From: Pseudomonadota bacterium
GTDB lineage: Bacteria; Pseudomonadota; Gammaproteobacteria; Xanthomonadales; Xanthomonadaceae
Length of the DNA: 17,181 bases
Assembly: GCA_025355485.1 (NCBI GenBank)
Contig: JANXZP010000261.1
Location: 1 to 17,181, forward strand
Reading direction: 5' to 3'
Positions 7,522 to 14,527 of the stretch are shown piece after piece. The notes below the pieces were generated by a model. It ran no database searches, was not told the DNA's origin, and was given only the letters and a program-made list of their open reading frames with translations. The translations under genes were made by a program, and so were the position numbers. The stretch's first letter is position 1. Every line of letters begins with the position of its first letter.

Positions 7522-8123
7522 GCGTTGGCGGAATCCTGCGTGGCGGGAACCTCGCCAAGTGTAGCAGCGCCGCGCCGGTACAGCCCATAGCGCACCTCGC
7601 GGGTCGTGCCGGCGCGATGCTCGATGAACCCGTCGGCGACGATCGGCGCGCCATCGCGCGGCGATTCGAGGTACAGCCACGCATCGGTCGCCAGCCACGG
7701 CCGCAAGGCCGCCAGCGCCGGTTGCCACAACGCGGCGTCGAACGGCGGGTCGAGGAACACGATATCGAAGCGCGCGTGTGGCTCGCGCGCCAGCCAACGC
7801 AACGCGTCGTCGCAGACAGCCTCGACGTTTTCCGCATGCAGCCGCGCCGCGCTCGCGCGCAGGCTGGCGGCCAGTGCCGGATCGCGCTCGACAAGCACCG
7901 CCTGCGCCGCGCCGCGCGATGCCGCCTCGAAACCCAATGCACCGGTGCCGGCGAACAGGTCGAGCACGCGCGCGCCAGGCAACTTCTGTTGCAACCAGTT
8001 GAACAGGGTTTCGCGCACGCGATCGGCGCTTGGGCGCAGGCCGGCGACATCGGCCACCGGCAGTTTCGAGCCGCGCCACTGTCCACCGATGATGCGCACA
8101 TGGCCGGGCGGAGCGCGGTTCAT
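7518..8123 (-). CDS. rsmD: 16S rRNA (guanine966-N2)-methyltransferase
   Basis: 201 residues. RPSADRVRETLFNWL (30-44) is the family signature, DLFAGTGALGFEA (55-67) is the SAM-binding loop, and FLDPPF (123-128) is the DPPY-like catalytic motif of N2/N6 methyltransferases. RsmD methylates G966 of 16S rRNA on the assembled small subunit. The start at 8123 has no visible Shine-Dalgarno, but gives the expected N-terminus (HVRIIGGQWRG). It is divergent from ftsY with 98 bp between the starts and translationally coupled to coaD. Confidence 0.95.
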   Translation of the reverse strand: MNRAPPGHVRIIGGQWRGSKLPVADVAGLRPSADRVRETLFNWLQQKLPGARVLDLFAGTGALGFEAASRGAAQAVLVERDPALAASLRASAARLHAENVEAVCDDALRWLAREPHARFDIVFLDPPFDAALWQPALAALRPWLATDAWLYLESPRDGAPIVADGFIEHRAGTTREVRYGLYRRGAATLGEVPATQDSANA

Positions 8124-8185
8124 CGCGCACGCGCCGTTACGCTGAATGCACGATGGTGCGACGAAAAATCGGCGATGGGGGTGAG

Positions 8186-8194
8186 TGCTACCAT
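8186..8194 (+). promoter_or_regulatory. Possible extended -10 element for ftsY
   Basis: TGCTACCAT fits an extended -10 (TGnTAnnnT) 27 bp before the ftsY ATG. No convincing -35 box is visible, so this is a weak call. Confidence 0.3.
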
Positions 8195-8221
8195 GACGCG
8201 ATTCTCCCGCATTCGTATTCC

Positions 8222-9247
8222 ATGGTCAGCTTCTGGAAAAAAAAATCCCGGCCCAACGTCGCTGACGCCGCCGCCGAAGCGCCCGGCCCCGCCGACGAGA
8301 CGGCGCATGCCCCGCCCGCTGCGCCCGGCAAACCCGGCTGGCGCGAGCGATTGCGCGGAAGCATCCTGTTCAAGGATGTCCGCGAACTGCTCGGCGCCAA
8401 TCCGATCCTCGACGACGAGTTGCTGGACGAGATCGAGACCGCGCTGATCAGCGCCGATGTCGGCGTCACTGCGAGCAGTGAATTGACCGGCAACTTGCGC
8501 AAGCGCATGCACGGACGCGAGTTCGCCGACGGTCGCGCGCTGCTCGCGGCGTTGCGCACTGAATTGATCGCGCTGTTGAAACCCGTTGCCGTACCGCTGA
8601 CGATCGATCCGGCCGCCAAACCGTTCGTGATCCTCACCGTCGGCGTCAACGGCGTCGGCAAGACCACCACCATCGGCAAACTCGCGCGGCGTTTCCAGAA
8701 CGATGGCTACAGCCTGATGCTCGCCGCCGGCGATACGTTCCGCGCGGCCGCGGTCGAGCAACTGAAAATCTGGGGCGAACGCAACGGCGTTGCGGTGATC
8801 GCGCAAGGCAGCGGTTCGGATGCGGCGTCGGTCGCGTTCGATGCATTGCAGGCGGCGAAATCGCGCGACATCGATGTGCTGATCGCCGATACCGCGGGTC
8901 GCCTGCACACGCAATCCGGACTGATGAACGAGCTCGGCAAAATCGGCCGCGTGCTCGGACGCATCGATCCATCCGCGCCGCACGAGGTGCTGATGGTGAT
9001 CGACGGCACCACCGGCCAGAACGCGATCTCGCAGTTGCGCCAGTTCCACGCGATCGTCAAGGTCACCGGCCTCGTCGTGACCAAGCTCGACGGCACCGCA
9101 CGTGGCGGCGTGCTGTTCGCATTGGCGCGCGAGTTCGGTATTCCGATCCGCTTTGTGGGCCTCGGCGAGAGCCTCGAGGATCTGCGCGTATTCGATCCCG
9201 AAGCCTTCGTCGACGCACTGTTGCCAGAGTCGCTGGGCGGCGAATGA
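8222..9247 (+). CDS. ftsY: Signal recognition particle receptor FtsY
   Basis: 341 residues from ATG 8222 (MVSFWKKK), preferred to an in-frame ATG at 8153 because the intervening residues do not look coding and this N-terminus is typical. A short Ala/Pro-rich acidic-poor A region (10-40) replaces the long A domain of E. coli. The NG GTPase domain follows: GVNGVGKTTT (141-150), DTFRAAA (171-177), DTAGR (223-227), TKLDGTARGG (287-296), GLGESLEDL (313-321). FtsY docks SRP-bound ribosomes at the inner membrane. No strong Shine-Dalgarno. Its stop overlaps the next gene as ATGA; ftsE/ftsX do not follow. Confidence 0.96.
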   Translation: MVSFWKKKSRPNVADAAAEAPGPADETAHAPPAAPGKPGWRERLRGSILFKDVRELLGANPILDDELLDEIETALISADVGVTASSELTGNLRKRMHGREFADGRALLAALRTELIALLKPVAVPLTIDPAAKPFVILTVGVNGVGKTTTIGKLARRFQNDGYSLMLAAGDTFRAAAVEQLKIWGERNGVAVIAQGSGSDAASVAFDALQAAKSRDIDVLIADTAGRLHTQSGLMNELGKIGRVLGRIDPSAPHEVLMVIDGTTGQNAISQLRQFHAIVKVTGLVVTKLDGTARGGVLFALAREFGIPIRFVGLGESLEDLRVFDPEAFVDALLPESLGGE

Positions 9248-10614
9248 AAGCACGCGGCGCCGATTCGAGCGCAACCCCGAAGCAACCGCGCGTTCGACGC
9301 CGTCTTTGGCGGAAAATCCTGGGCGCGCTTGCATTGCTGTCGCTCATCCTCGTTCTGGTAGCGGCATATTTTTTGCAGCCTGCGCGATTGACCGCGCTGG
9401 TTCTGGAGCGCGCGAGCCGAATGCTGCAACTCGAATTGCACACGACCGGCCCTGGCAGTTATGCATTGCGTCCCGAACCGCGGCTGGTACTGCCCGGTTT
9501 GAGTGCCACCGCGCCGGGCGAGCGCGCGCCATTTTTCCGTAGCGCGCGGGTCGAGCTCGCGCTGCCGTGGTCGACATTGCGCGGGCGCAGCACCGACATC
9601 AGCAGCATCGTGCTGAAATCGCCCGACATCGACCTGCCGGGACTGCAACGCTGGCTCGCGACATTGCCGCCGAGGACTACGCCGCTCAAATTACCCGCCT
9701 TCACGCGTGGACTACGCATCGACGATGGCGTGTTGCGCGCAACCAACTGGCGCATCGAGCACATCGATCTTGCACTGCCCACTCTCGCCGATAGCAAACC
9801 ATCCACTCTCGATGCGAGCGGCGATTTCCTGCACGAGGCAAGCACGTCAAAATTCAGGCTGACGCTCGCATCGACGCCGGCGGGCATGGGCCGCGGCCTG
9901 CGCATCGACAACGCGCGGATCGATTTGAAATCCGACGGCGAACTGCCCTCGCTGACCGCGACCGGCAGCATGCACGACGCCGATACGTTCGCTGTCGACC
10001 TGCAAGGGGCTATGCAACGGATTCCGCCGCAATGGGCCGCATCGATCGACAGCGCGTTTACGCGGCCGGGCGATGTGCCGTTCTCGATTGCCGCCGGCAA
10101 CGGCGCACAGGCATTGGTCGCCACCAGCGCAGCGCCAATCACGGCCATGCGACAGCATCTGCAATTGCGGTTCGCGGTCGGCGATCCGAAGCGACAGCCG
10201 GCGCTTACTCTTATTGGCGAAGCGAACGGCGTGGAAATCCTGGACGCCCATCTGCACGGGCAGCTCAGCCGCTGGCCCGACGCATGGCCGGGACTTCCTG
10301 CGGCATTGCCGACGAATCCAGCGCCGATCGTGTTCGACGCGAGCTATCAGGGAACGCTCTTCCTCGATGCGCCAATCGCGTTTGTTGTCAGACGCGCCGA
10401 CGCATCCTTGCAGGGGCGGTTCCGCATCGCCGATGTGCGCGCGTGGATCAGGAACAAGTCCGACACGATGCTGCCACCGATCGAGGCGACCCTCAGCGCG
10501 CCGCGGATCGATGTCGGCGGGATGCAACTGCGCGGCGTGAAGCTGGACATGCGCGACAATGCTGCACCCGAACAACCGGCGACGAAACCATCCCGCATCG
10601 CGCCGAAATCGTGA
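9244..10614 (+). CDS. AsmA-like inner-membrane protein
   Basis: 456 residues. A basic N-terminus (RVRRRLWRK) precedes one membrane helix (~25-44, ILGALALLSLILVLVAAYFL), then a long periplasmic part with short alternating beta-type segments and the phrases LPGLSATAP, ARVELALPWSTLRGR and SSIVLKSPDIDLPGLQRWL, which are characteristic of AsmA-type proteins (bridge-like proteins implicated in lipid transport to the outer membrane). It is shorter than E. coli AsmA (~617 residues). Coupled at both ends by 4-bp overlaps to ftsY and mutY. The C-terminal ~15 residues are Pro/Lys-rich. Family assignment is by pattern only. Confidence 0.72.
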   Translation: MKARGADSSATPKQPRVRRRLWRKILGALALLSLILVLVAAYFLQPARLTALVLERASRMLQLELHTTGPGSYALRPEPRLVLPGLSATAPGERAPFFRSARVELALPWSTLRGRSTDISSIVLKSPDIDLPGLQRWLATLPPRTTPLKLPAFTRGLRIDDGVLRATNWRIEHIDLALPTLADSKPSTLDASGDFLHEASTSKFRLTLASTPAGMGRGLRIDNARIDLKSDGELPSLTATGSMHDADTFAVDLQGAMQRIPPQWAASIDSAFTRPGDVPFSIAAGNGAQALVATSAAPITAMRQHLQLRFAVGDPKRQPALTLIGEANGVEILDAHLHGQLSRWPDAWPGLPAALPTNPAPIVFDASYQGTLFLDAPIAFVVRRADASLQGRFRIADVRAWIRNKSDTMLPPIEATLSAPRIDVGGMQLRGVKLDMRDNAAPEQPATKPSRIAPKS

Positions 10615-11663
10615 ACGCGACATCCGGACACAGGTTGGCGACGCGGCTGCTGCACTGGTTTGACCTCCATGGCCGCCACGACCTGCCCTGGCAACATCCG
10701 CGCAGCGCCTATCGCGTGTGGCTGTCGGAGACGATGCTGCAACAGACCCAGGTCGCAACGGTCATTCCGTATTTCCGGCGATTCGTCGCGGCGCTGCCCG
10801 ACATCACGACGCTGGCCGCTGCAAAACCAGACGATGTATTCGCGCTGTGGTCGGGGCTGGGCTACTACAGCCGCGCGCGGCGCCTGCAGCAAGCCGCGCA
10901 AATTTGCATGCGCGATCACGGCGGCGAATTGCCGCGTGACTTCGATGTCCTGCTCACCCTGCCTGGCATCGGCCGCTCGACCGCGGGCGCGATCCTCGCA
11001 CTCGCGCACGGTCTGCCGTATCCGATCCTCGATGGCAACGTGCGTCGTGTGCTGAGCCGTCATCGCGGCGTGCACGGCTGGCCCGGCGGCGCAGCTACGC
11101 AGAAAGAACTCTGGCGGATCGCCGAACAGCAATTGCCGGGCACGCGCGTCGCCGACTACACGCAGGCCTTGATGGATCTGGGCGCGACCATGTGCACTCC
11201 CGCCAAACCGAACTGTCCGAGGTGTCCATTGCGCGATGACTGCATCGCGCTGCGCGACGATCTCATCGCGCAACTTCCCGAACGCAAGCCGTCGAAAGCG
11301 CTGCCCGAACGCGAGATCCATGCGCTGGTCGTGCGCGATCGCGACGGCCGCACGCTATTGCAACGGCGCCCTCCGGTCGGCGTGTGGGCATCGTTGTGGT
11401 CGCTGCCGGAAGTGCAAAGTCCGGGCGATGCGCAGCACTGGCTGCGAAACCATGCGCATGTCGATGCGTTCGAAACGTTGCCGACGATCCGCCACACATT
11501 CAGTCATTACCGGCTGCGCATCCATCCGTTGCTGTGGCGCGATGCGCGATCGAAGGATGCGATCGGCGATACTGCGGATCTGCGCTGGCAACCGCCCGAC
11601 AAGCTGGTCGAAATCGCCTTGCCCGCGCCCGTCCGCAAACTGCTGGAGGCACTGGATCAATGA
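10611..11663 (+). CDS. mutY: A/G-specific adenine DNA glycosylase
   Basis: 350 residues from GTG 10611, overlapping the AsmA-like stop as GTGA; the frame is open far upstream but that part is a shadow of the previous gene. Catalytic Glu40 (SETMLQQTQV), helix-hairpin-helix LPGIGRSTAGAI (118-129), catalytic Asp141 (ILDGNVRRVL) and the [4Fe-4S] cysteines 195, 202, 205 and 211 (Cx6Cx2Cx5C) are all present. Residues ~236-350 are the NUDIX-like 8-oxoG-recognition domain, with FSHYRL (298-303). MutY removes adenine mispaired with 8-oxoguanine. It is followed by yggX as in E. coli. Confidence 0.97.
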   Translation: MNATSGHRLATRLLHWFDLHGRHDLPWQHPRSAYRVWLSETMLQQTQVATVIPYFRRFVAALPDITTLAAAKPDDVFALWSGLGYYSRARRLQQAAQICMRDHGGELPRDFDVLLTLPGIGRSTAGAILALAHGLPYPILDGNVRRVLSRHRGVHGWPGGAATQKELWRIAEQQLPGTRVADYTQALMDLGATMCTPAKPNCPRCPLRDDCIALRDDLIAQLPERKPSKALPEREIHALVVRDRDGRTLLQRRPPVGVWASLWSLPEVQSPGDAQHWLRNHAHVDAFETLPTIRHTFSHYRLRIHPLLWRDARSKDAIGDTADLRWQPPDKLVEIALPAPVRKLLEALDQ

Positions 11664-11932
11664 CGCGCACCGTGTTCTGCGTGAAGGAACAACGCGAAAC
11701 CGATGGCCTGGATTTCGTGCCATGGCCCGGCGCGCTCGGGCAGCGCGTGTTCGCGCAGATCGGCAAGTCGGCGTGGGCCGCGTGGCTCGCGCAGCAGACC
11801 ATGCTGATCAACGAACAACGCCTGTCGCCGCTCGATCGCAAGCATCGCGCGTACCTGGAAACCGAGATGGAGAAATTCCTGTTCGGCGAAGGTTCCGCTC
11901 TGCCGGCAGGCTACATCCCCGAAGAAGGCTGA
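11660..11932 (+). CDS. yggX: Oxidative damage protection / Fe(II) trafficking protein YggX
   Basis: 90 residues, standard length. MTRTVFCVKEQRETDGLDF with the conserved Cys7, then GKSAWAAWLAQQTMLINEQRLSPLD and FLFGEG are family hallmarks. YggX protects iron-sulfur clusters, including that of MutY, under oxidative stress. The start overlaps the mutY stop (ATGA). The last 22 bp overlap the convergent DUF6491-type gene. Confidence 0.96.
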   Translation: MTRTVFCVKEQRETDGLDFVPWPGALGQRVFAQIGKSAWAAWLAQQTMLINEQRLSPLDRKHRAYLETEMEKFLFGEGSALPAGYIPEEG

Positions 11933-12402
11933 GCCGCACGTTCGGCGACCAGCGCGCGCTTGTAGGCCGGCACATCGATCGGACGGATCTCGCTGATCGG
12001 ACACTGCCGATTCGCAAACCTTTCGTTGAGGCGGCTGGGCACGATGACCTTGTCGATGTTCTTGTAGACGCGATGCACCGACGAGGTCAGGCCGATGCTC
12101 GGCACGATGACCATCCAGTCGCAGTTCGGCCAGACCTTCAGCAGATATGCTTCGCGCGGACTCGTCCACACCACCAGATGCTCGTCGTCGAGCGGCTCCC
12201 ACGAATCGAGTCGCCAGAACGACATCGAATCCACCGGCGCTCCTGCGACCGCCTGGTAGCGGGCCAGATCACGTCCCGGTTCGCGCGGCGAACTCATGCT
12301 CGCGCACCCTGCGGTCAACACTGCGGTACACGTCGCGACCAGCCATGCGCAATGCTTCACAGAATGCGGAATCCTGCGTTCGACCCGATTGCACATAGCC
12401 AT
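11911..12402 (-). CDS. DUF6491-type lipoprotein
   Basis: 163 residues from ATG 12402, chosen because AAGGAG lies 9-10 nt upstream. A lipoprotein signal peptide with lipobox LTAGC (Cys33) is followed by a domain with SWEPLDDEHLVVWTSPREAYLL (67-88), a Cys94, GLTSSVHRVYKNIDKVIV (104-121) and CPISEIRPIDVPAYK (134-148); this pattern matches DUF6491 proteins common in Xanthomonadales. Two conserved cysteines (94, 134) may pair in the periplasm. Function unknown. Its stop lies inside the 3' end of yggX, and no terminator is visible between the convergent genes. Confidence 0.78.
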   Translation of the reverse strand: MAMCNRVERRIPHSVKHCAWLVATCTAVLTAGCASMSSPREPGRDLARYQAVAGAPVDSMSFWRLDSWEPLDDEHLVVWTSPREAYLLKVWPNCDWMVIVPSIGLTSSVHRVYKNIDKVIVPSRLNERFANRQCPISEIRPIDVPAYKRALVAERAAQPSSGM

Positions 12403-12508
12403 GGTCAATCTCTCCTTCCCGATGCACTGTAACGCCGCGGTCGCGCATCGTTTCACGCCGCAATGCGACGGTTTATCGACAGTTCAAGCTGATGGATGCC
12501 TGTGAAGG

Positions 12509-12537
12509 TTGCCTGCGGCGGGCCGGATCGTTATAGT
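12509..12537 (+). promoter_or_regulatory. Promoter of tRNA-Phe
   Basis: -35 TTGCCT (12509-12514), 17-bp spacer, -10 TATAGT (12532-12537), about 35 bp upstream of the tRNA 5' end. A GC-rich discriminator (TCCGCGC) follows, as in stable-RNA promoters under stringent control. The 170 bp between the lipoprotein start and the tRNA hold nothing else obvious. Confidence 0.65.
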
Positions 12538-12572
12538 TCCGCGCTCGCTCCGCCACGCGGTTCGAGTCCTGT

Positions 12573-12648
12573 GGCCGGGTAGCTCAGTTGGTAGAGCAGG
12601 GGATTGAAAATCCCCGTGTCGGCGGTTCGATTCCGTCCCCGGCCACCA
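12573..12648 (+). tRNA. tRNA-Phe (GAA)
   Basis: 76 nt with the CCA encoded. Acceptor stem GGCCGGG pairs with CCCGGCC; the D-arm contains AGCTCAGTTGGTAGAGC; anticodon stem GGGGA/TCCCC with anticodon GAA at 12606-12608; T-arm contains GGTTCGATTCC. It is the only intact copy here. Its 3' 45 nt recur twice downstream, and no T-rich terminator follows it directly. Confidence 0.98.
12604..12648 (+). repeat. Direct repeat copy 1 (attachment site within tRNA-Phe)
   Basis: The tRNA segment from the anticodon loop (TTGAAAA) through the CCA end is repeated at 13663 and 15368. Crossover at the anticodon loop is a known use of tRNA genes by tyrosine recombinases, so this is the presumed attB/attL core. 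Confidence 0.8.
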
Positions 12649-12864
12649 TCTCATTCAACGACTTACGCAGCACGCACCCATGGTGCGCCGCAAGGTTGTG
12701 CCAAAAACGTACCATCGATCCGACACGCTGCTCCGCGTAGATGTTCGGCTGCAGGATGTGCGCACCGCAAAACCATCTCGTAGCTCGACCAACTGCGCAG
12801 CTCCATCAATTCCTGCAGCGACGTTCCGTAGGGTCGCTCGAGGTGAGCGAAAGGCAATAAAAAA

Positions 12865-12908
12865 GGAGTCAGGTTCGTTTTATCCGCCCGGATAAAGATC
12901 CTGACCCC
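12865..12908. repeat. REP-like palindrome
   Basis: Outer arms GGAGTCAGG (12865-12873) and CCTGACCCC region (12900-12908) enclose a perfect inner stem TTTATCCG/CGGATAAA (12879-12896) with a 2-nt centre. The GGGGTCAGG-type ends resemble repetitive extragenic palindromes linked to RAYT transposases in this group. It lies 27 bp beyond the stop of the His-rich gene. The rest of 12649-12864 shows no credible gene. Confidence 0.6.
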
Positions 12909-12935
12909 CTAGTCTATTCGGTAGCTATTCGATCA

Positions 12936-13211
12936 CTACTTCACTGGGATGGTGATCTTGGTCTCTGTCGGCGTGACGATCAGATGGTCGTCGCTGCGAT
13001 CGATCACCGCGGGATCGCCGGGGACGTGTCCGTGATGGTGAGCGTGATGCTTCATGGCGTGATGATGCGGTTTGCTAACCGCTTTGCTGGCGGGAGCCGT
13101 TGACGCGGCATCGGTGGGCGCGTTGGAAGCTGTCGAGGTGTTGTCCTGTGCATACGCGCCGGCTGCAAAAGCGAGGGTTAGGCTGGCGGCGAGAAGAGTG
13201 CAAACTTTCAT
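12936..13211 (-). CDS. Small His-rich exported protein, unknown function
   Basis: 91 residues from ATG 13211, with AGGAG 8 nt upstream; an in-frame start further upstream has no such site. Residues 1-21 are a signal peptide ending AYA. The mature protein starts with a Ser/Thr/Ala-rich linker, then a cluster KPHHHAMKHHAHHHGH (~47-63) with nine to ten histidines, and ends in a short possible beta strand (DDHLIVTPTETKITIPVK). The His cluster could bind Ni, Zn or Cu in the periplasm; that is inference. It is the only apparent gene in the first tRNA-flanked segment. Confidence 0.7.
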   Translation of the reverse strand: MKVCTLLAASLTLAFAAGAYAQDNTSTASNAPTDAASTAPASKAVSKPHHHAMKHHAHHHGHVPGDPAVIDRSDDHLIVTPTETKITIPVK

Positions 13212-13291
13212 CGTTAGGCTCCTGGGTTGCGGTGAAGGAAGGTCGTGGCGGACCGCTGCCGATTCTACAGGCACCGCGAATGACCGGTTTT

Positions 13292-13448
13292 GGCCGAGGC
13301 TGTGTAAAAACTCCGACATGACATGGGATTGATCAAAAAATGATCGATCCCATGCCCGCTGCTTGAATTCCGGCGCGTTTATTTGACCTGCATGCTCTGG
13401 AATTCAAGCTCGTGGCATATGGACTCGAGTTTTCACACGGCCTCGGCC
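13292..13448. mobile_element. MITE-like element with terminal inverted repeats and internal hairpins
   Basis: Terminal arms of 22 bp match at 20 positions: GGCCGAGGCTGTGTAAAAAC (13292 on) and the reverse complement of 13427-13448. The GTGTAAAAACTC core resembles ends of known insertion sequences. Inside are a 14-bp hairpin with one mismatch (13322-13335/13341-13354, A5 loop) and a perfect 11-bp stem GCTTGAATTCC/GGAATTCAAGC (13361-13371/13399-13409). No transposase ORF and no obvious target duplication. Confidence 0.5.
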
Positions 13449-13503
13449 GATAGCGGACACTCAGGGCACGATCCGCGCGTGACCCTCGCGAATGTCCGCT
13501 ATC
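13449..13503. repeat. Inverted repeat directly abutting the MITE-like element
   Basis: Perfect 11-bp arms GATAGCGGACA (13449-13459) and TGTCCGCTATC (13493-13503) around a 33-nt centre. The left arm starts at the base after the MITE-like element ends. Confidence 0.7.
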
Positions 13504-13524
13504 TGCCCGCGGATTCAATTGATC

Positions 13525-13545
13525 GCGGCACCGTGATCGTGCCGC
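13525..13545. repeat. Short perfect hairpin
   Basis: GCGGCAC (13525-13531) and GTGCCGC (13539-13545) with a 7-nt loop. No T run, so probably not a terminator. Confidence 0.6.
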
Positions 13546-13707
13546 ACTGTTGTGTCACATGATGCTACTGAGATGCGATATTGAGTGAAGGCGAACGATT
13601 GAGTGAAGGCGAACGCCGCAAGTGGCTGATTTAGAAATGAATAAGCATTCTTTCGGGTTCGGTTGAAAATCCCCATGTCGGCGGTTCGATTCCGTCCCCG
13701 GCCACCA
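13545..13707 (+). repeat. Element arm plus tRNA-Phe 3' fragment, copy R1
   Basis: Long direct repeat partner of 15268-15411. Shared landmarks in the same order: CACTG-TGTGTC, the identical 17-mer TGCTACTGAGATGCGAT (13563-13579), GGCTGATTTA and the tRNA fragment 13663-13707. Without an extra 18-bp tandem duplication (13580-13597 and 13598-13615, exact) R1 is within a base or two of R2 in length. The tRNA part differs from the true tRNA at one base and lacks the 5' half, so it is not a functional tRNA. Confidence 0.8.
13663..13707 (+). repeat. Direct repeat copy 2 of tRNA-Phe 3' end (presumed att site)
   Basis: 45 nt, 44 identical to tRNA-Phe positions 32-76 (G to A in the variable-side anticodon stem region). 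Similarity to sequence following the true tRNA continues about 20 nt further (TTCAACGACTT in both). Confidence 0.85.
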
Positions 13708-13925
13708 TTGCTTTCAACGACTTGTGACGACTGAGAGCATCCGCTCACCCTGCTCTCGCCTCGATGGTTGCCGTGCAGTTGCCGTTCGTCGGGGACTCGC
13801 GGCTATGCGAGCACGAATCGAGTTGCGTTGACTCGCTCTGCTATCCACTCGTCCACGTCCGCCTCCAGCCGCGCGACACAGTTGGCCGACCTTCACGCCG
13901 ACGTCTATTGGCTGACGCAATCACC

Positions 13926-14476
13926 ATGCACTGGGTAGCCGAAGGCGATGCGCTCTTCAATGCAAAATGTTACTTGGAATCGAGCCAAGTCTTTCGTGCC
14001 GCCGCCAATCGATCGGCCGATCCGCAGATATTCGAGGATTTAGCTTGGGCGATGCGCAGAGATCAGCAGTTGTCTCAAGGATGGGAAATAACAATGTACT
14101 TGCTCGAAGGTCGGCGCTTGCGCAAGCCAGAACGATGGGTGACGCGAAAATTGGGCCAAGATCTGGCGTTGACTGGGGGCGATATTGTTTGGTCTATCCA
14201 AGTGCTTGAACAGAGCGTTTCCGAGAAGCTAAAGGACGCTAAGAGTCATTTTTTCTTTTGGCAAGCTCCTCCATGTATGCCAATCAGTCAGCAGCTGCAG
14301 ATGCCCAGTACATGCTGGCGCTCAAGAACACGGAAACACGATTGGAATCCCTCATCGCACTTCACGGCCTTGCCATCAGAAACAAGCTGCAAGTAAAGGT
14401 TAATCAATACGCGGTGATTCTAACTAAAGAGTTCCCGAGCGAAGTTGTCGAGCAAGGTATACCAGCTCCTCAATGA
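13926..14476 (+). pseudogene. Helical-repeat-like gene with a -1 frameshift (pseudogene or programmed frameshift)
   Basis: Zero frame runs from ATG 13926 to TAA 14396 (156 codons), but codon style changes after ~14255. The -1 frame from 14255 to TGA 14476 continues in the same style. The join sits on T TTT TTC at 14249-14255, in zero-frame register, which is a canonical -1 slippery heptamer; joining the frames there gives 183 residues (…KDAKSHFF then LLASSSMYANQ…). The joined protein is mostly amphipathic helix with TPR-like spacing (GDALFNAKCYLESSQVFRAA; AQYMLALKNTETRLESLIAL). A longer start at 13764 is possible but its extra 54 residues look non-coding. No Shine-Dalgarno. Lower GC than the core genes suggests foreign origin. 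Confidence 0.55.
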
Positions 14477-14527
14477 CAGGCAAGGGCGCACAAGGCAGCC
14501 CTCTCGATTCACGCTGTTAAGCATGTA

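Noticed and set aside
8120..9334. Long minus-strand ORF (404 codons) antisense to ftsY
   Set aside because: FtsY has every GTPase motif on the plus strand; the antisense product is low-complexity and has no family pattern.
12663..12857. 64-codon minus-strand ORF after tRNA-Phe
   Set aside because: No ribosome-binding site, no recognisable feature and no supporting context.
13663..13707. A second and third functional tRNA-Phe gene
   Set aside because: Both copies lack the acceptor 5' strand, D-arm and 5' anticodon stem, so no cloverleaf can form.
13515..13748. Minus-strand ORF across the second tRNA fragment, with a GRGRNRTAD-type motif, and its counterpart at 15310-15588
   Set aside because: The shared peptide is the antisense translation of the tRNA-Phe 3' half plus the R1/R2 arm; such peptides are well-known false genes next to tRNAs. 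No start site or other protein feature supports them.
13764..13925. Longer N-terminus for the frameshifted gene starting at 13764
   Set aside because: The extra residues are rich in Cys and Arg, without the helical pattern of the remainder, and there is no Shine-Dalgarno; ATG 13926 is more plausible.
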